Assembly (NCBI GenBank): GCA_964343075.1
Contig: CAYFGT010000004.1
Location: 1 to 64,000 of the forward strand
Direction of reading: 5' to 3'
Length of the DNA stretch: 64,000 nucleotides
Source: UBA2588 sp964343075
GTDB lineage: Bacteria; Chloroflexota; Dehalococcoidia; Lucifugimonadales; UBA3495
Of the stretch, positions 36,581 through 44,957 are shown piece after piece. Position numbers and translations under genes: made by a program. The notes beneath the pieces were generated by a model. It saw only the letters and a list, made by a program, of their open reading frames with translations, did no database searches and had not been told where the DNA came from. Every line of letters starts with the position of its first letter. Positions within the stretch are counted from its first letter, which is position 1.

Positions 36581-38734
36581 TTATTTCGCCTGTCTCCGCT
36601 CTCTGTGAAGAATAGGTTCAGTATACCCAGATGGTTGAGCTAAACCATCGAAAACCAACGCTTTGGCAGCTTGGTATGCGATATTGTTGCTAGTGTCCCC
36701 AGCCATAGGAATGTATGCCGGATCGCCTTCATTTTGTCTGTCCACAACTCCTGCCATGTGTTCAAAAACGTTCTCGACCTGTTCTTTTGTGCATATCCCG
36801 TGGTGTAGCCAATTGGCTATGTGTTGGCTAGATATCCTCAGTGTGGCTCGGTCTTCCATGAGACCTATGTCATTGATGTCCGGCACTTTTGAGCATCCAA
36901 CCCCTTGATCGATCCAACGTACGACATAACCTAAGATTCCTTGGGCGTTATTTTCTAGTTCTGCTGTGATTTCATCTTCTGACCAACCGGGATCCGATTC
37001 CACAGGTAGCGTTAGTATATGGTCAATATTTGCCTTGGTTCTACCACTTAATTCTCGTTGCCGTTGAGGAACATCAACTGAGTGATAATGGAGTGCATGG
37101 ATCGTAGCCGCCGTAGGAGAAGGAACCCAGGCGGTATTAGCACCTGCTTCTGGGTGCCCTTTTTTTTGCTCAAGCATTGCTGCCATCAGGTCAGGCATGG
37201 CCCACATGCCTTTGCCTATTTGTGCTTTCCCGGGAAGTCCACACGCGATTCCGATATCTACATTCCAGTCTTCGTAAGCAGAGATCCATTGCGCCTGACG
37301 CATGTCTCCTTTCCTAACCATAGGTCCTGCATTCATGGAGGTATGAATCTCATCACCGGTCCGATCTAAAAAGCCAGTGTTAATAAATGCAACGCGGGTT
37401 TGGGCAGCTCGAATGCATTCCTTGAGATTAACTGTAGTCCTCCGTTCTTCATCCATTATGCCCATTTTGACAGTGTTTCGATCCAATCCTAGCATATCTT
37501 CCACGCTTTCAAATAAACGGTTAGCAAATGCAACTTCTTCAGGACCGTGCATTTTGGGTTTAACGATGTAAATAGAGCCCGCATTTGAATTAGCGCGGTG
37601 CTTTAACAGATCAACCATACCTATCGCAACAGTGGTAACAGCATCTAGGATTCCTTCGGGAACTTCATCATTCGATTCAGTTTTAATCAAGTCTGATGTC
37701 ATGAGGTGGCCAACATTTCGTATGAGGAGGAGAGATCGGCCTTTTAGGGTTTGGGAACTTCCGTCCACACTGACGATTTTCTTGTCGGAATTCAATCGCC
37801 GTTCAAGTGTTTCACCACCTTTCTCAAAACTCGCAGACAAAGTTTGATCCATAAGGCCCAACCAATTTCGGTAAGCTGACACTTTATCCTCAGCATCTAC
37901 TGTGGCAACCGAGTCCTCCAGATCAATTATAGTGGTGACTGCTGACTCAAGTATTATGTCCGATAATCCTGTAGGATCCTGGGTAGCAACCACAGTTCCT
38001 GCCTCAAATACAAGTTCAATGTGCAGTCCATTACGTCGAAGCAAGATACTGTCAGGTGTTTCTTTGTTGCCTGTCCAGCCAATGAATTGTTCAGGCGTTG
38101 CTAGCCCAATATTTTCCCCTGTTGCGGTTCTAGCTAAAAAGGATCCTTCGGAAATAGTAAATGCTACTATGTCTTTATACGACCCGTCGCTTAAGGGGAC
38201 GGAATCATCCAAAATCTTTTTAGCCCGTTCTATAACTTCCGCTCCTCTCCTTTGATTGTAAGTCGCACCCTTATCTAGTCCGTTCGATTCAGGAATTATG
38301 TCTGTCCCGTAGAGGGCATCATACAAACTACCCCATCTCGCATTCGCTGCATTCAGTGCGTACCTCGGATTGGTTATAGGAACAACCAATTGCGGCCCTG
38401 CTATATCACTGATTTCAGGGTCAACATTGGTGGTTGACACCGTGAAGTCAGGGCCTTCTGGTACGAGATACCCAATATCCTCCAGCATCTTTTTATAGAG
38501 GGGAAAATTAAAAGGAAATGGATTCTTTAAATGCCAGTCGTCGATGTGAGCCTGAAGTATTTGGCGTTTCTCAAGCAGCTCATGGTTCGCAGGGAGGTGT
38601 TCATCTAAAACCTGACTAAGTCTATCCCAAAAAGTCGTTGAATCAATCCCAATCTGCGGGAGTACCTCTTTATTCATAAATTGATGGTAGCATTCAGCAA
38701 CTTTATAGGTGCCAAGAGTTACATAAGAATCCAT
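36581..38734 (-). CDS. glcB: Malate synthase G
   Basis: 717 residues, the length of the G isoform. It condenses glyoxylate with acetyl-CoA to give malate. Recognisable stretches: ARWGSLYDALYGTDIIPE, LHIELVFEAGTVVATQDPTGLSDIILESAVTTIIDLEDSVATVDAEDKV, MHGPEEVAFANRLF and FINTGFLDRTGDEIHTSM, plus a C-terminal domain with GVGCSKVPDINDIGLMEDRATLRISSQH. No isocitrate lyase is in the window, so glyoxylate may come from glycolate, purine or other catabolism. It is convergent with the ferredoxin gene. Confidence 0.96.
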   Translation of the reverse strand: MDSYVTLGTYKVAECYHQFMNKEVLPQIGIDSTTFWDRLSQVLDEHLPANHELLEKRQILQAHIDDWHLKNPFPFNFPLYKKMLEDIGYLVPEGPDFTVSTTNVDPEISDIAGPQLVVPITNPRYALNAANARWGSLYDALYGTDIIPESNGLDKGATYNQRRGAEVIERAKKILDDSVPLSDGSYKDIVAFTISEGSFLARTATGENIGLATPEQFIGWTGNKETPDSILLRRNGLHIELVFEAGTVVATQDPTGLSDIILESAVTTIIDLEDSVATVDAEDKVSAYRNWLGLMDQTLSASFEKGGETLERRLNSDKKIVSVDGSSQTLKGRSLLLIRNVGHLMTSDLIKTESNDEVPEGILDAVTTVAIGMVDLLKHRANSNAGSIYIVKPKMHGPEEVAFANRLFESVEDMLGLDRNTVKMGIMDEERRTTVNLKECIRAAQTRVAFINTGFLDRTGDEIHTSMNAGPMVRKGDMRQAQWISAYEDWNVDIGIACGLPGKAQIGKGMWAMPDLMAAMLEQKKGHPEAGANTAWVPSPTAATIHALHYHSVDVPQRQRELSGRTKANIDHILTLPVESDPGWSEDEITAELENNAQGILGYVVRWIDQGVGCSKVPDINDIGLMEDRATLRISSQHIANWLHHGICTKEQVENVFEHMAGVVDRQNEGDPAYIPMAGDTSNNIAYQAAKALVFDGLAQPSGYTEPILHRERRQAK

Positions 38735-38862
38735 ATTGTCCTCACTAGTTTATTTGTTGCGATGTCTCATTCTACAAAACATTGGTGTGTTTGGAAACTT
38801 CGTCCACATGGAAAAACCAGGAAGGTTTCCTTACAATAGGCTTGAAAGTAAGGAGTAATGCA

Positions 38863-39153
38863 TTGAAGCGCACAATACAAGCTACACAAACCATATATGC
38901 GGCAACAATTTTAGATGCACCGGAAACTAAGGAATTAACGCACCGATCTTCGCTCATGATCGCTCCCTGTATGGAACCCAAGAACACCTCGATAATCCGC
39001 ACCAACCAGGAAGAGGCATCTAAAAGCCAATTGTTCGGTTCCTTGTTTGCAGCGCTGCTGGTTCTAAGCATCTCAGTATTTCTTTTAATTCTATCTATTG
39101 GATTGCTATATGTCATATTATTCGAACTGAACATGGTCCAGATACTTTCATAA
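38863..39153 (+). CDS. Small hypothetical protein with one C-terminal membrane helix
   Basis: The TTG at 38863 is chosen because AAGGAG lies eight bases upstream; the same frame is open back to 38782 without a ribosome site. The 96-residue product has a polar N-terminal two thirds and a single strong hydrophobic segment (LFGSLFAALLVLSISVFLLILSIGLLYVILF) close to its end, so it would be a tail-anchored or single-pass protein. No family recognised. It lies 60 bases before the O-antigen-ligase-like gene and could be co-transcribed with it. An overlapping antisense frame looks less likely. Confidence 0.45.
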   Translation: MKRTIQATQTIYAATILDAPETKELTHRSSLMIAPCMEPKNTSIIRTNQEEASKSQLFGSLFAALLVLSISVFLLILSIGLLYVILFELNMVQILS

Positions 39154-39213
39154 TCAAATAAAACACTTCACCGATTTATTGTACACACAGAGATGCTACC
39201 CTAAAATGAACCT

Positions 39214-41523
39214 ATGCAAGAATACAAACGATACCTAACAATCGCGTTAGAATGTCAATGGCTGTTAGTGGCATTTACATTGCCACTATTGCTTACAGGT
39301 GAATCCGACTTACTGTCTCAAGACAGGTATTCAAGATTTGAAGTGCCTAAAACCATATTCCTGAAAGCGATGGCCGCTCTGATACTGGTCACCTGGGTTG
39401 CAAAAGATATGAACGGGTCAGCGAAAATAACGCGACTCATGTCGCATATGCGGCATTTCACCATACCCAGACTTATACCGTTAAGTATCGGTTTACTGTT
39501 AGCTAGCACGATTCTGGCGACTATATTTTCAGGAGCAGTCACGACAAGCTTATGGGGTTATCAACCAGGGAACGATCCATTTTCTTTGTACTCTACTATT
39601 TGTTACCTTGTTGTATTCGCTGCGATAGCTACTAACCTGAAAACCTCTGGCCAGATTGGTCGCTTATTGTGTGTTGTGACCATATCAGGTTCTATAGTAG
39701 GGGCTTATGGAGTGCTGGAATTTCTAACCTTTGACTTTTTAGGCACCAATGAAACAATGGGGTTTTCTAGGATTTCAAGCACCCTTGGCAACTCCTTGAT
39801 AGCAGGGTCCTTCTTGCTCATTTCTATCGGGGGCTCGCTAACAACTCTATTTTATTTTATGGGATTACCAGAAATCAGAGAGGCCAATCGAAAAGTGTTG
39901 TCCATAGTTATATCTATCGGACTCGTTTTGCAGATTAGTTCTATGATATTCACAAATAGTCGAGGTCCTTGGGTTGCTACTATTAGCTTGATAGCACTGT
40001 TTGTGATAGCTGGATTTATAGTACACGACCTGAAAAAAGCAGTCAGAAATGCAGCCTGGATCTTTTGTTTGCTACTCGCAGCAGGCATAGTGGCTTACGG
40101 GTGTACCAATTTCAAGCAAACTTCCGAAAAGTCCGATATAGGTACCAGCCAGACAAACAGTTCAGTTGCAATAGATACTAGAGTCACATCCATCCCATCG
40201 GTCGTTACTGAAGGGGGGCTCAACGGACGAATATATACCTGGAGCAACCTAGCAGTGACGTCCGTTGGCAGACCTGAAATCCCGGGATCCAGAGATTTGG
40301 GTGCCGCTACCCGGTTTATCTTCGGCTATGGCCCTGAGCTTATGGAATTCGCATTCCTGCTAAATGCACCGCCTTATGGGCCCAGACAGCTCCCTGCGAC
40401 TCCCGACCAAGCCCACAATATATTCCTTCACTATTGGATCGAACAAGGCCTAGTAGGATTGATAACTTCCCTCATTTTCTTTGCCAGTCCATTAGTGATT
40501 GTTGTTTGGATTGTATACACCCGGCCGTTGCCACAAAGTGTGATGTGGTTATCGCTAGGATGTTGCATAATTCTTTTGAGTCACACACTCGAACAACAAG
40601 TTGGCATATCTAAGGTGACTGACCTAACTTTATATTTTGTTATTTTAGGACTTTTATACGCTTTAATGGCCAATTCACACCAAGTAAAAAAACCTTTGCC
40701 GGCTGCGACTAGCAGTAAAAGCTTTTGGATTGCGAGCCTGGTCGCTGTCGCATTAATCTCCGTCAGCGTCACAATCACCCAATCTACAAATTACCTCTCA
40801 GCTGGATTGAAAGCCGCTGATGGTAAATATTCATATACTTCGGGCAATTGGGCCGAAGGATATGACCTGTTTAATACTGCAATAGAATTAGGCCCACGGA
40901 TTCCGGTCTACTACCATTATCAGAATGCTTATCTTAAGAGCTTGGCCGAACACGTAACCAAACCGGGGGCTTGGGCCCCGGAACAATGTTCTATGCATTC
41001 ACTTGCTGAAGATATCGTCCAATGCATCTATCTGGAAATTTATAACAATGCCAAAGAAGCACGTCAGGCCAATCCATGGAATTGGAATACGACGTATGAG
41101 GCCGCCACAGCGGCCTATGAACTCAAACAAGACCAGGAGGCCATTGATCTTTATTCTCTTATGCTTGAGCAAGCCCCAAAATCATATCCTTTGAAAAACC
41201 ACGTAGGGATCATCCATTTCGCCCTCGGCAATTATTCGATGGCATCAACCGCATTTGAGGAATCTCTTAAATTGACGATTGGTGGCTCCATCCAATCTCG
41301 CACAGCATTGATGTATACTGGACTTATTCAGGCCCAACAAGGGCATCTTGAAGAGGGTTACGAAACGCTGCTTGATGCACTGAATCTGTATCTTGAAGCA
41401 AGGGAAACAGGATACGGATTCGGCTCAGACCCGCAAGAAAATCAAGATATCCTAGCCATTTCTCTGGAATTGAATAACATCGCAAAACAATTAAACATAG
41501 AACCGCCTATAAAAATTCAATAA
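39214..41523 (+). CDS. O-antigen ligase/polymerase-like (Wzy_C) membrane protein with TPR repeats
   Basis: 769 residues. About 12 membrane segments fill residues 1-510, with the Wzy/WaaL signatures FTNSRGPWVATISLI and AHNIFLHYWIEQGLVGLI either side of a large extracytoplasmic loop (YGPELMEFAF). The C-terminal 200 residues contain tetratricopeptide-like units (YELKQDQEAIDLYSLMLEQAP, NHVGIIHFALGNYSMASTAFEESLKL). This bipartite plan is common in Chloroflexota and Firmicutes O-antigen-ligase family proteins thought to act in glycan or glycoprotein assembly at the cell surface. No other glycan genes are adjacent. Confidence 0.85.
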   Translation: MQEYKRYLTIALECQWLLVAFTLPLLLTGESDLLSQDRYSRFEVPKTIFLKAMAALILVTWVAKDMNGSAKITRLMSHMRHFTIPRLIPLSIGLLLASTILATIFSGAVTTSLWGYQPGNDPFSLYSTICYLVVFAAIATNLKTSGQIGRLLCVVTISGSIVGAYGVLEFLTFDFLGTNETMGFSRISSTLGNSLIAGSFLLISIGGSLTTLFYFMGLPEIREANRKVLSIVISIGLVLQISSMIFTNSRGPWVATISLIALFVIAGFIVHDLKKAVRNAAWIFCLLLAAGIVAYGCTNFKQTSEKSDIGTSQTNSSVAIDTRVTSIPSVVTEGGLNGRIYTWSNLAVTSVGRPEIPGSRDLGAATRFIFGYGPELMEFAFLLNAPPYGPRQLPATPDQAHNIFLHYWIEQGLVGLITSLIFFASPLVIVVWIVYTRPLPQSVMWLSLGCCIILLSHTLEQQVGISKVTDLTLYFVILGLLYALMANSHQVKKPLPAATSSKSFWIASLVAVALISVSVTITQSTNYLSAGLKAADGKYSYTSGNWAEGYDLFNTAIELGPRIPVYYHYQNAYLKSLAEHVTKPGAWAPEQCSMHSLAEDIVQCIYLEIYNNAKEARQANPWNWNTTYEAATAAYELKQDQEAIDLYSLMLEQAPKSYPLKNHVGIIHFALGNYSMASTAFEESLKLTIGGSIQSRTALMYTGLIQAQQGHLEEGYETLLDALNLYLEARETGYGFGSDPQENQDILAISLELNNIAKQLNIEPPIKIQ

Positions 41524-41540
41524 AATTAGGAGATGATCCA

Positions 41541-41723
41541 ATGCTCACGTCTAGAGACTTACTCTCACTCGCCAAGGCAGTAGCCTTAGATATAAAACCT
41601 GAAGACATTGAAGATGTTCTATTCGGAGTTAACGGTCTCCTTGAAGCCATTAAAGAACTGCCGACGGACCAAATTGCAACCATTGAACCACTTTCTACTA
41701 CTGACGGAGGACAAAATGACTAA
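41541..41723 (+). CDS. Short GatC/AtzG-like amidase partner
   Basis: 60 residues. LAKAVALDIKPEDIEDVLFGVNGLLEAIKELPTDQIATIEP has the two-helix-plus-proline-loop pattern of GatC and AtzG-like proteins, which pack against GatA-type amidases. Its stop overlaps the start of the amidase gene by eight bases (ATGACTAA), and TTAGGAG precedes its ATG. Translational coupling plus family fit point to a heteromeric amidase. Confidence 0.75.
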   Translation: MLTSRDLLSLAKAVALDIKPEDIEDVLFGVNGLLEAIKELPTDQIATIEPLSTTDGGQND

Positions 41724-43143
41724 TCCTCTTCATCGGCAGACATTGACCGAGTCCGTTCGCCTTATCGCGCAAGGGGCTATTTCTTCCACGGAGCTTATTC
41801 AATCTTACCTTGACCAAATCTCCAGAATGAACCCAACGCTTAACGCCTTTATCACAGTACTTGGAGAACAATCCTTAAAAGCCGCCAAATCGGCCGATGA
41901 GGCAATCCAACAGGATAAACCTTTAGGTTCTCTGCATGGCGTGCCCATTGCTATCAAAGATCAAGTGCATACTGCCGGGATAGCAACCACAAGTGCCTCC
42001 AAGATTCGAGCGACATTCGTCCCTGAAAAAGACGCAACGGTCGTAGAACGGCTCAAGAAAGCGGGTGCCATAATCATTGGAAAGCTTAATATGACCGAAT
42101 TCGCTATGGGAGACCCGATTACATCCCATTACGGAATCACCCATAATCCATGGGAGCTAGGGAGGGACCCAGGGACATCCAGCACCGGCGCTGGATCTGC
42201 GACTGCAGCATTCATGACCGCAGCTTCCATAGGAGAAGACACGGGAGGCTCAATCAGAGGGCCTGCAGCCCATTGCGGCCTTGCAGGAATCCGGCCGAGC
42301 TGGGGATTGGTCAGTAGATTTGGTTTAGATGGAGCATCCTGGTCTTTAGACACGTTGGGGCCGTTAGGTCGAACGGTTGAAGACGTTGCCCAAGTTCTCC
42401 AAGTTATAGCAGGCTATGACCCATTGGATCCCACGACCGCCCAAAACACAGTCCCTGACTATTCTTCTGCCATGACCGGCGATATATCTGAAATGCGAAT
42501 CGCTGTGCTCCATGAATTTGTAGACGGGCCTCGGGCCAAACTACATCCAGCCGTACGGCAATCTATCGCGGATGCAATAGGAACTTTTAAAAGTTTAGGT
42601 GCGGTAGTTGATACTATATCTATTCCAAACGCTAACCACGCAGGAACAGCTAGTCGTACAATCAGTTTTGTTGAGCGGGTCAGCATGCATCCAGACTGGA
42701 TTAGAGAACGCCCACAAGATTTCCATCCCAACACAAGAACTGCATTTTTGACTGGAGAATTGATCCCCGCCCAAGCTTATTACAAAGCCCAGAAGATGCG
42801 GGATCAGATCAGATCAGACGTCTTCGCAGTTCTAGAGAATTATGATGTCATAATCATGCCTACTGACGAATCACCTGCCGGGATCATGAATCCCGAACCA
42901 GGGTTCAAAACCGTTGAGGCAGCCAAAGAAGGGCTTAGGAAAAGCATGTACAGGGGTTTGTTTAGCGCCGTAAGTGGTCCCGCTATTTCAATCCCTGCCG
43001 GGTTCGCCCAGGAGGGAGGATCGAACCTCCCTGTGGGTCTCCAGATTGCTTCAATGCCCTTCAGGGAAGACCTGGTGTTCAAGTGTGCTCATGCCTTCGA
43101 GCAAGCCACTAAGTGGCATCAACAGGATCCGCCCAATTGCTGA
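41716..43143 (+). CDS. Amidase signature-family hydrolase (GatA/AtzF-like)
   Basis: 475 residues; ATG 41716 chosen because GGAGGACAAA precedes it and it overlaps the GatC-like gene. The catalytic lysine is in GVPIAIKDQVHTAG (about 73-86). The serine loop reads DPGTSSTGAGSATAA instead of the usual PGGSSGGSA, and the nucleophile lies in GEDTGGSIRGPA. The Ser-cisSer-Lys triad therefore seems present, though the loop is longer and less glycine-rich. The C-terminal PAISIPAGF and LPVGLQIASMPFRED are family-typical. The coupled small partner and the lack of gatB argue for a catabolic amide, biuret or allophanate-like substrate. Confidence 0.85.
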   Translation: MTNPLHRQTLTESVRLIAQGAISSTELIQSYLDQISRMNPTLNAFITVLGEQSLKAAKSADEAIQQDKPLGSLHGVPIAIKDQVHTAGIATTSASKIRATFVPEKDATVVERLKKAGAIIIGKLNMTEFAMGDPITSHYGITHNPWELGRDPGTSSTGAGSATAAFMTAASIGEDTGGSIRGPAAHCGLAGIRPSWGLVSRFGLDGASWSLDTLGPLGRTVEDVAQVLQVIAGYDPLDPTTAQNTVPDYSSAMTGDISEMRIAVLHEFVDGPRAKLHPAVRQSIADAIGTFKSLGAVVDTISIPNANHAGTASRTISFVERVSMHPDWIRERPQDFHPNTRTAFLTGELIPAQAYYKAQKMRDQIRSDVFAVLENYDVIIMPTDESPAGIMNPEPGFKTVEAAKEGLRKSMYRGLFSAVSGPAISIPAGFAQEGGSNLPVGLQIASMPFREDLVFKCAHAFEQATKWHQQDPPNC

Positions 43144-43163
43144 CCCTGTTGACATATCAACCA

Positions 43164-44822
43164 TTACTTCTCTAATAACCCGTCCTGAGGAACTCTCCAA
43201 GGAGCAGATCCTTGAAATGGAAATGGTAGTTCATTGGCGTCAACCATTGACACGTCGATGATAACTGGACAATTGGCCGCAATTCCCTGCTTTACGGCAT
43301 CTCCGACTTTAGAGGGATCTGATACTTTGATGCCGAGTGCACCAAAAGATTCAGCCATTTTCACGAAATCAGGATTTACAAAATTTGTTTCGTAGTCTCC
43401 GTCCCAGTCGTGCTCTAAATCCCTTCGCACGTTTCCGTAATGCCCGTCGTTAAAAATTACCGCAACGACATTAATCCCATATTTGACTGCTGTAGAAAGC
43501 TCTTGAACGTTATACATGAATCCACCATCGCCGCAAACAGCTACGACGGGTTTGTCTGGAGTAGCAACTTTAGCTCCTAAGGCCGTGGCGTAAGCAAATC
43601 CCAAGTTCCCGGAGTAGCCCGAATCAATGTAACTCCTGGACTCATAAGTCTTCCAAAACGCTCTAGAGTAGTAACCAATTTGAGTCATGTCAAATACTAG
43701 AGTAGCATCCTTAGGTGTTCCTTCTCGAAGAGAATTCAAAATGGTGTTTTGAGGTTCTAGACTCTCGGTGCCGGAATCCAAAAGAGCCCGAACATCTCTA
43801 ACTGTTTTAGCAGGAGATTCAAGTTTCGTGCCACCTAGCTTATCAATAGCCTGCGCCAAAACTGGAAGGGTTACCTTAGCATCTCCTACGACTGGTAGAG
43901 CGTTAGGATGATGTTTCCCAATCTCATTCTGGTCTATGTCTACATGCACCAATTTCGCTGACTGGCCTGAGGGGTTTCGCAAAGCAAACCTAGTACCAAT
44001 CGCAATAATTACATCTGCTGAATCCATAATATCTTTTATCTGCCCTGATCCACTTAATCCCGAGCCCAAACTATGAGGGTGCTCATCAGAAATCACTCCT
44101 TTGGATGATGGACTGGTAACAACTGGGATATTTGTTTGCTCTGTAAATGCCTGCAGTTCTTCCTCAGCGCATGATCGGATGACTCCGGTGCCAACATATA
44201 TAACTGGTCGGTGCGCGTTGGCTATAATATCCGCTGCTTCCTGTATAGCTGAGGCAGGGGCGACAGTGCGTACCACTGGAGTCCCTTCTCTGATTTCCAC
44301 CTCGTCTTTTTCAACCAGAGTTTCTGGAGGCATTTCTATGTGTGTTGGCCTGGGATGCCCGTTTAACATCGCATCAAAAGCCTCTCCAATAGCAGCAGGG
44401 ATTTCATTAGGCCTCAATACTCGTTTGCTATACTTGGTGACAGGCCGCACGATGTCTAATTGTTCATTTACTTCATGAAGCCCGCCCATGTCTTTGCCTA
44501 TTGTCGCTCTTGGAATCTGTCCGGCTATCATCAATACGGGTGAAGATGTTGAGTAAGCAGTGGACATCCCCGCCGCGGCATTGTACAGTCCTGGCCCCGG
44601 CACAACCATCGCAACACCTACTTTGCCACTTGCTCTCGCATATCCATCGGCCATATAGGTCGTAGCTTGTTCATGTCTTGGAACAATCATCTTAATTTCT
44701 GGGTGCTCTCTCAGAGCAGCCACTAGACCGTACATCTGAACCCCTGGAAGTCCAAACAACACTTCTACTCCCTCTCGGATTAGTGATTGGACGATTACTT
44801 CGCCACCTGATAATTTAGCCAT
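43164..44822 (-). CDS. Thiamine-diphosphate-dependent enzyme, acetolactate synthase-like
   Basis: 552 residues from ATG 44822, which has AAGGAC upstream; an in-frame ATG 11 codons earlier has no ribosome site. PYR domain with catalytic glutamate in PRHEQATTYMADGYAR, central domain with VIYVGTGVIRSC, PP domain with GDGGFMYNVQELSTAVKYG and FNDGHYGNVRRD. This is the closest of the three paralogues to the canonical acetolactate synthase/benzoylformate-decarboxylase pattern. It is divergent from the selenoprotein operon and convergent with the amidase gene. Confidence 0.86.
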   Translation of the reverse strand: MAKLSGGEVIVQSLIREGVEVLFGLPGVQMYGLVAALREHPEIKMIVPRHEQATTYMADGYARASGKVGVAMVVPGPGLYNAAAGMSTAYSTSSPVLMIAGQIPRATIGKDMGGLHEVNEQLDIVRPVTKYSKRVLRPNEIPAAIGEAFDAMLNGHPRPTHIEMPPETLVEKDEVEIREGTPVVRTVAPASAIQEAADIIANAHRPVIYVGTGVIRSCAEEELQAFTEQTNIPVVTSPSSKGVISDEHPHSLGSGLSGSGQIKDIMDSADVIIAIGTRFALRNPSGQSAKLVHVDIDQNEIGKHHPNALPVVGDAKVTLPVLAQAIDKLGGTKLESPAKTVRDVRALLDSGTESLEPQNTILNSLREGTPKDATLVFDMTQIGYYSRAFWKTYESRSYIDSGYSGNLGFAYATALGAKVATPDKPVVAVCGDGGFMYNVQELSTAVKYGINVVAVIFNDGHYGNVRRDLEHDWDGDYETNFVNPDFVKMAESFGALGIKVSDPSKVGDAVKQGIAANCPVIIDVSMVDANELPFPFQGSAPWRVPQDGLLEK

Positions 44823-44886
44823 TCTATTGTCCTTAAATCTGTTCTTGTGGCACAATATTAGCAGTGCCCGCTAATACTATACCCAC

Positions 44887-44913
44887 TTGCAGGTTATTTT
44901 GCACCCATATAGT
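44887..44913 (+). promoter_or_regulatory. Possible promoter of the selenoprotein operon
   Basis: TATAGT with TTGCAG 15 bases upstream, between the divergent ThDP gene and the selenoprotein start at 44958. The spacer is short, so this is a weak call. Confidence 0.3.
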
Positions 44914-44957
44914 ATTGGAACTAGCATCAAATGATCATTTCTGTGAGGAACTCTATT

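Noticed and set aside
38772..39134. 120-codon antisense frame opposite the small membrane protein
   Set aside because: No ribosome site or family match; the plus-strand frame has AAGGAG and a proper membrane helix.
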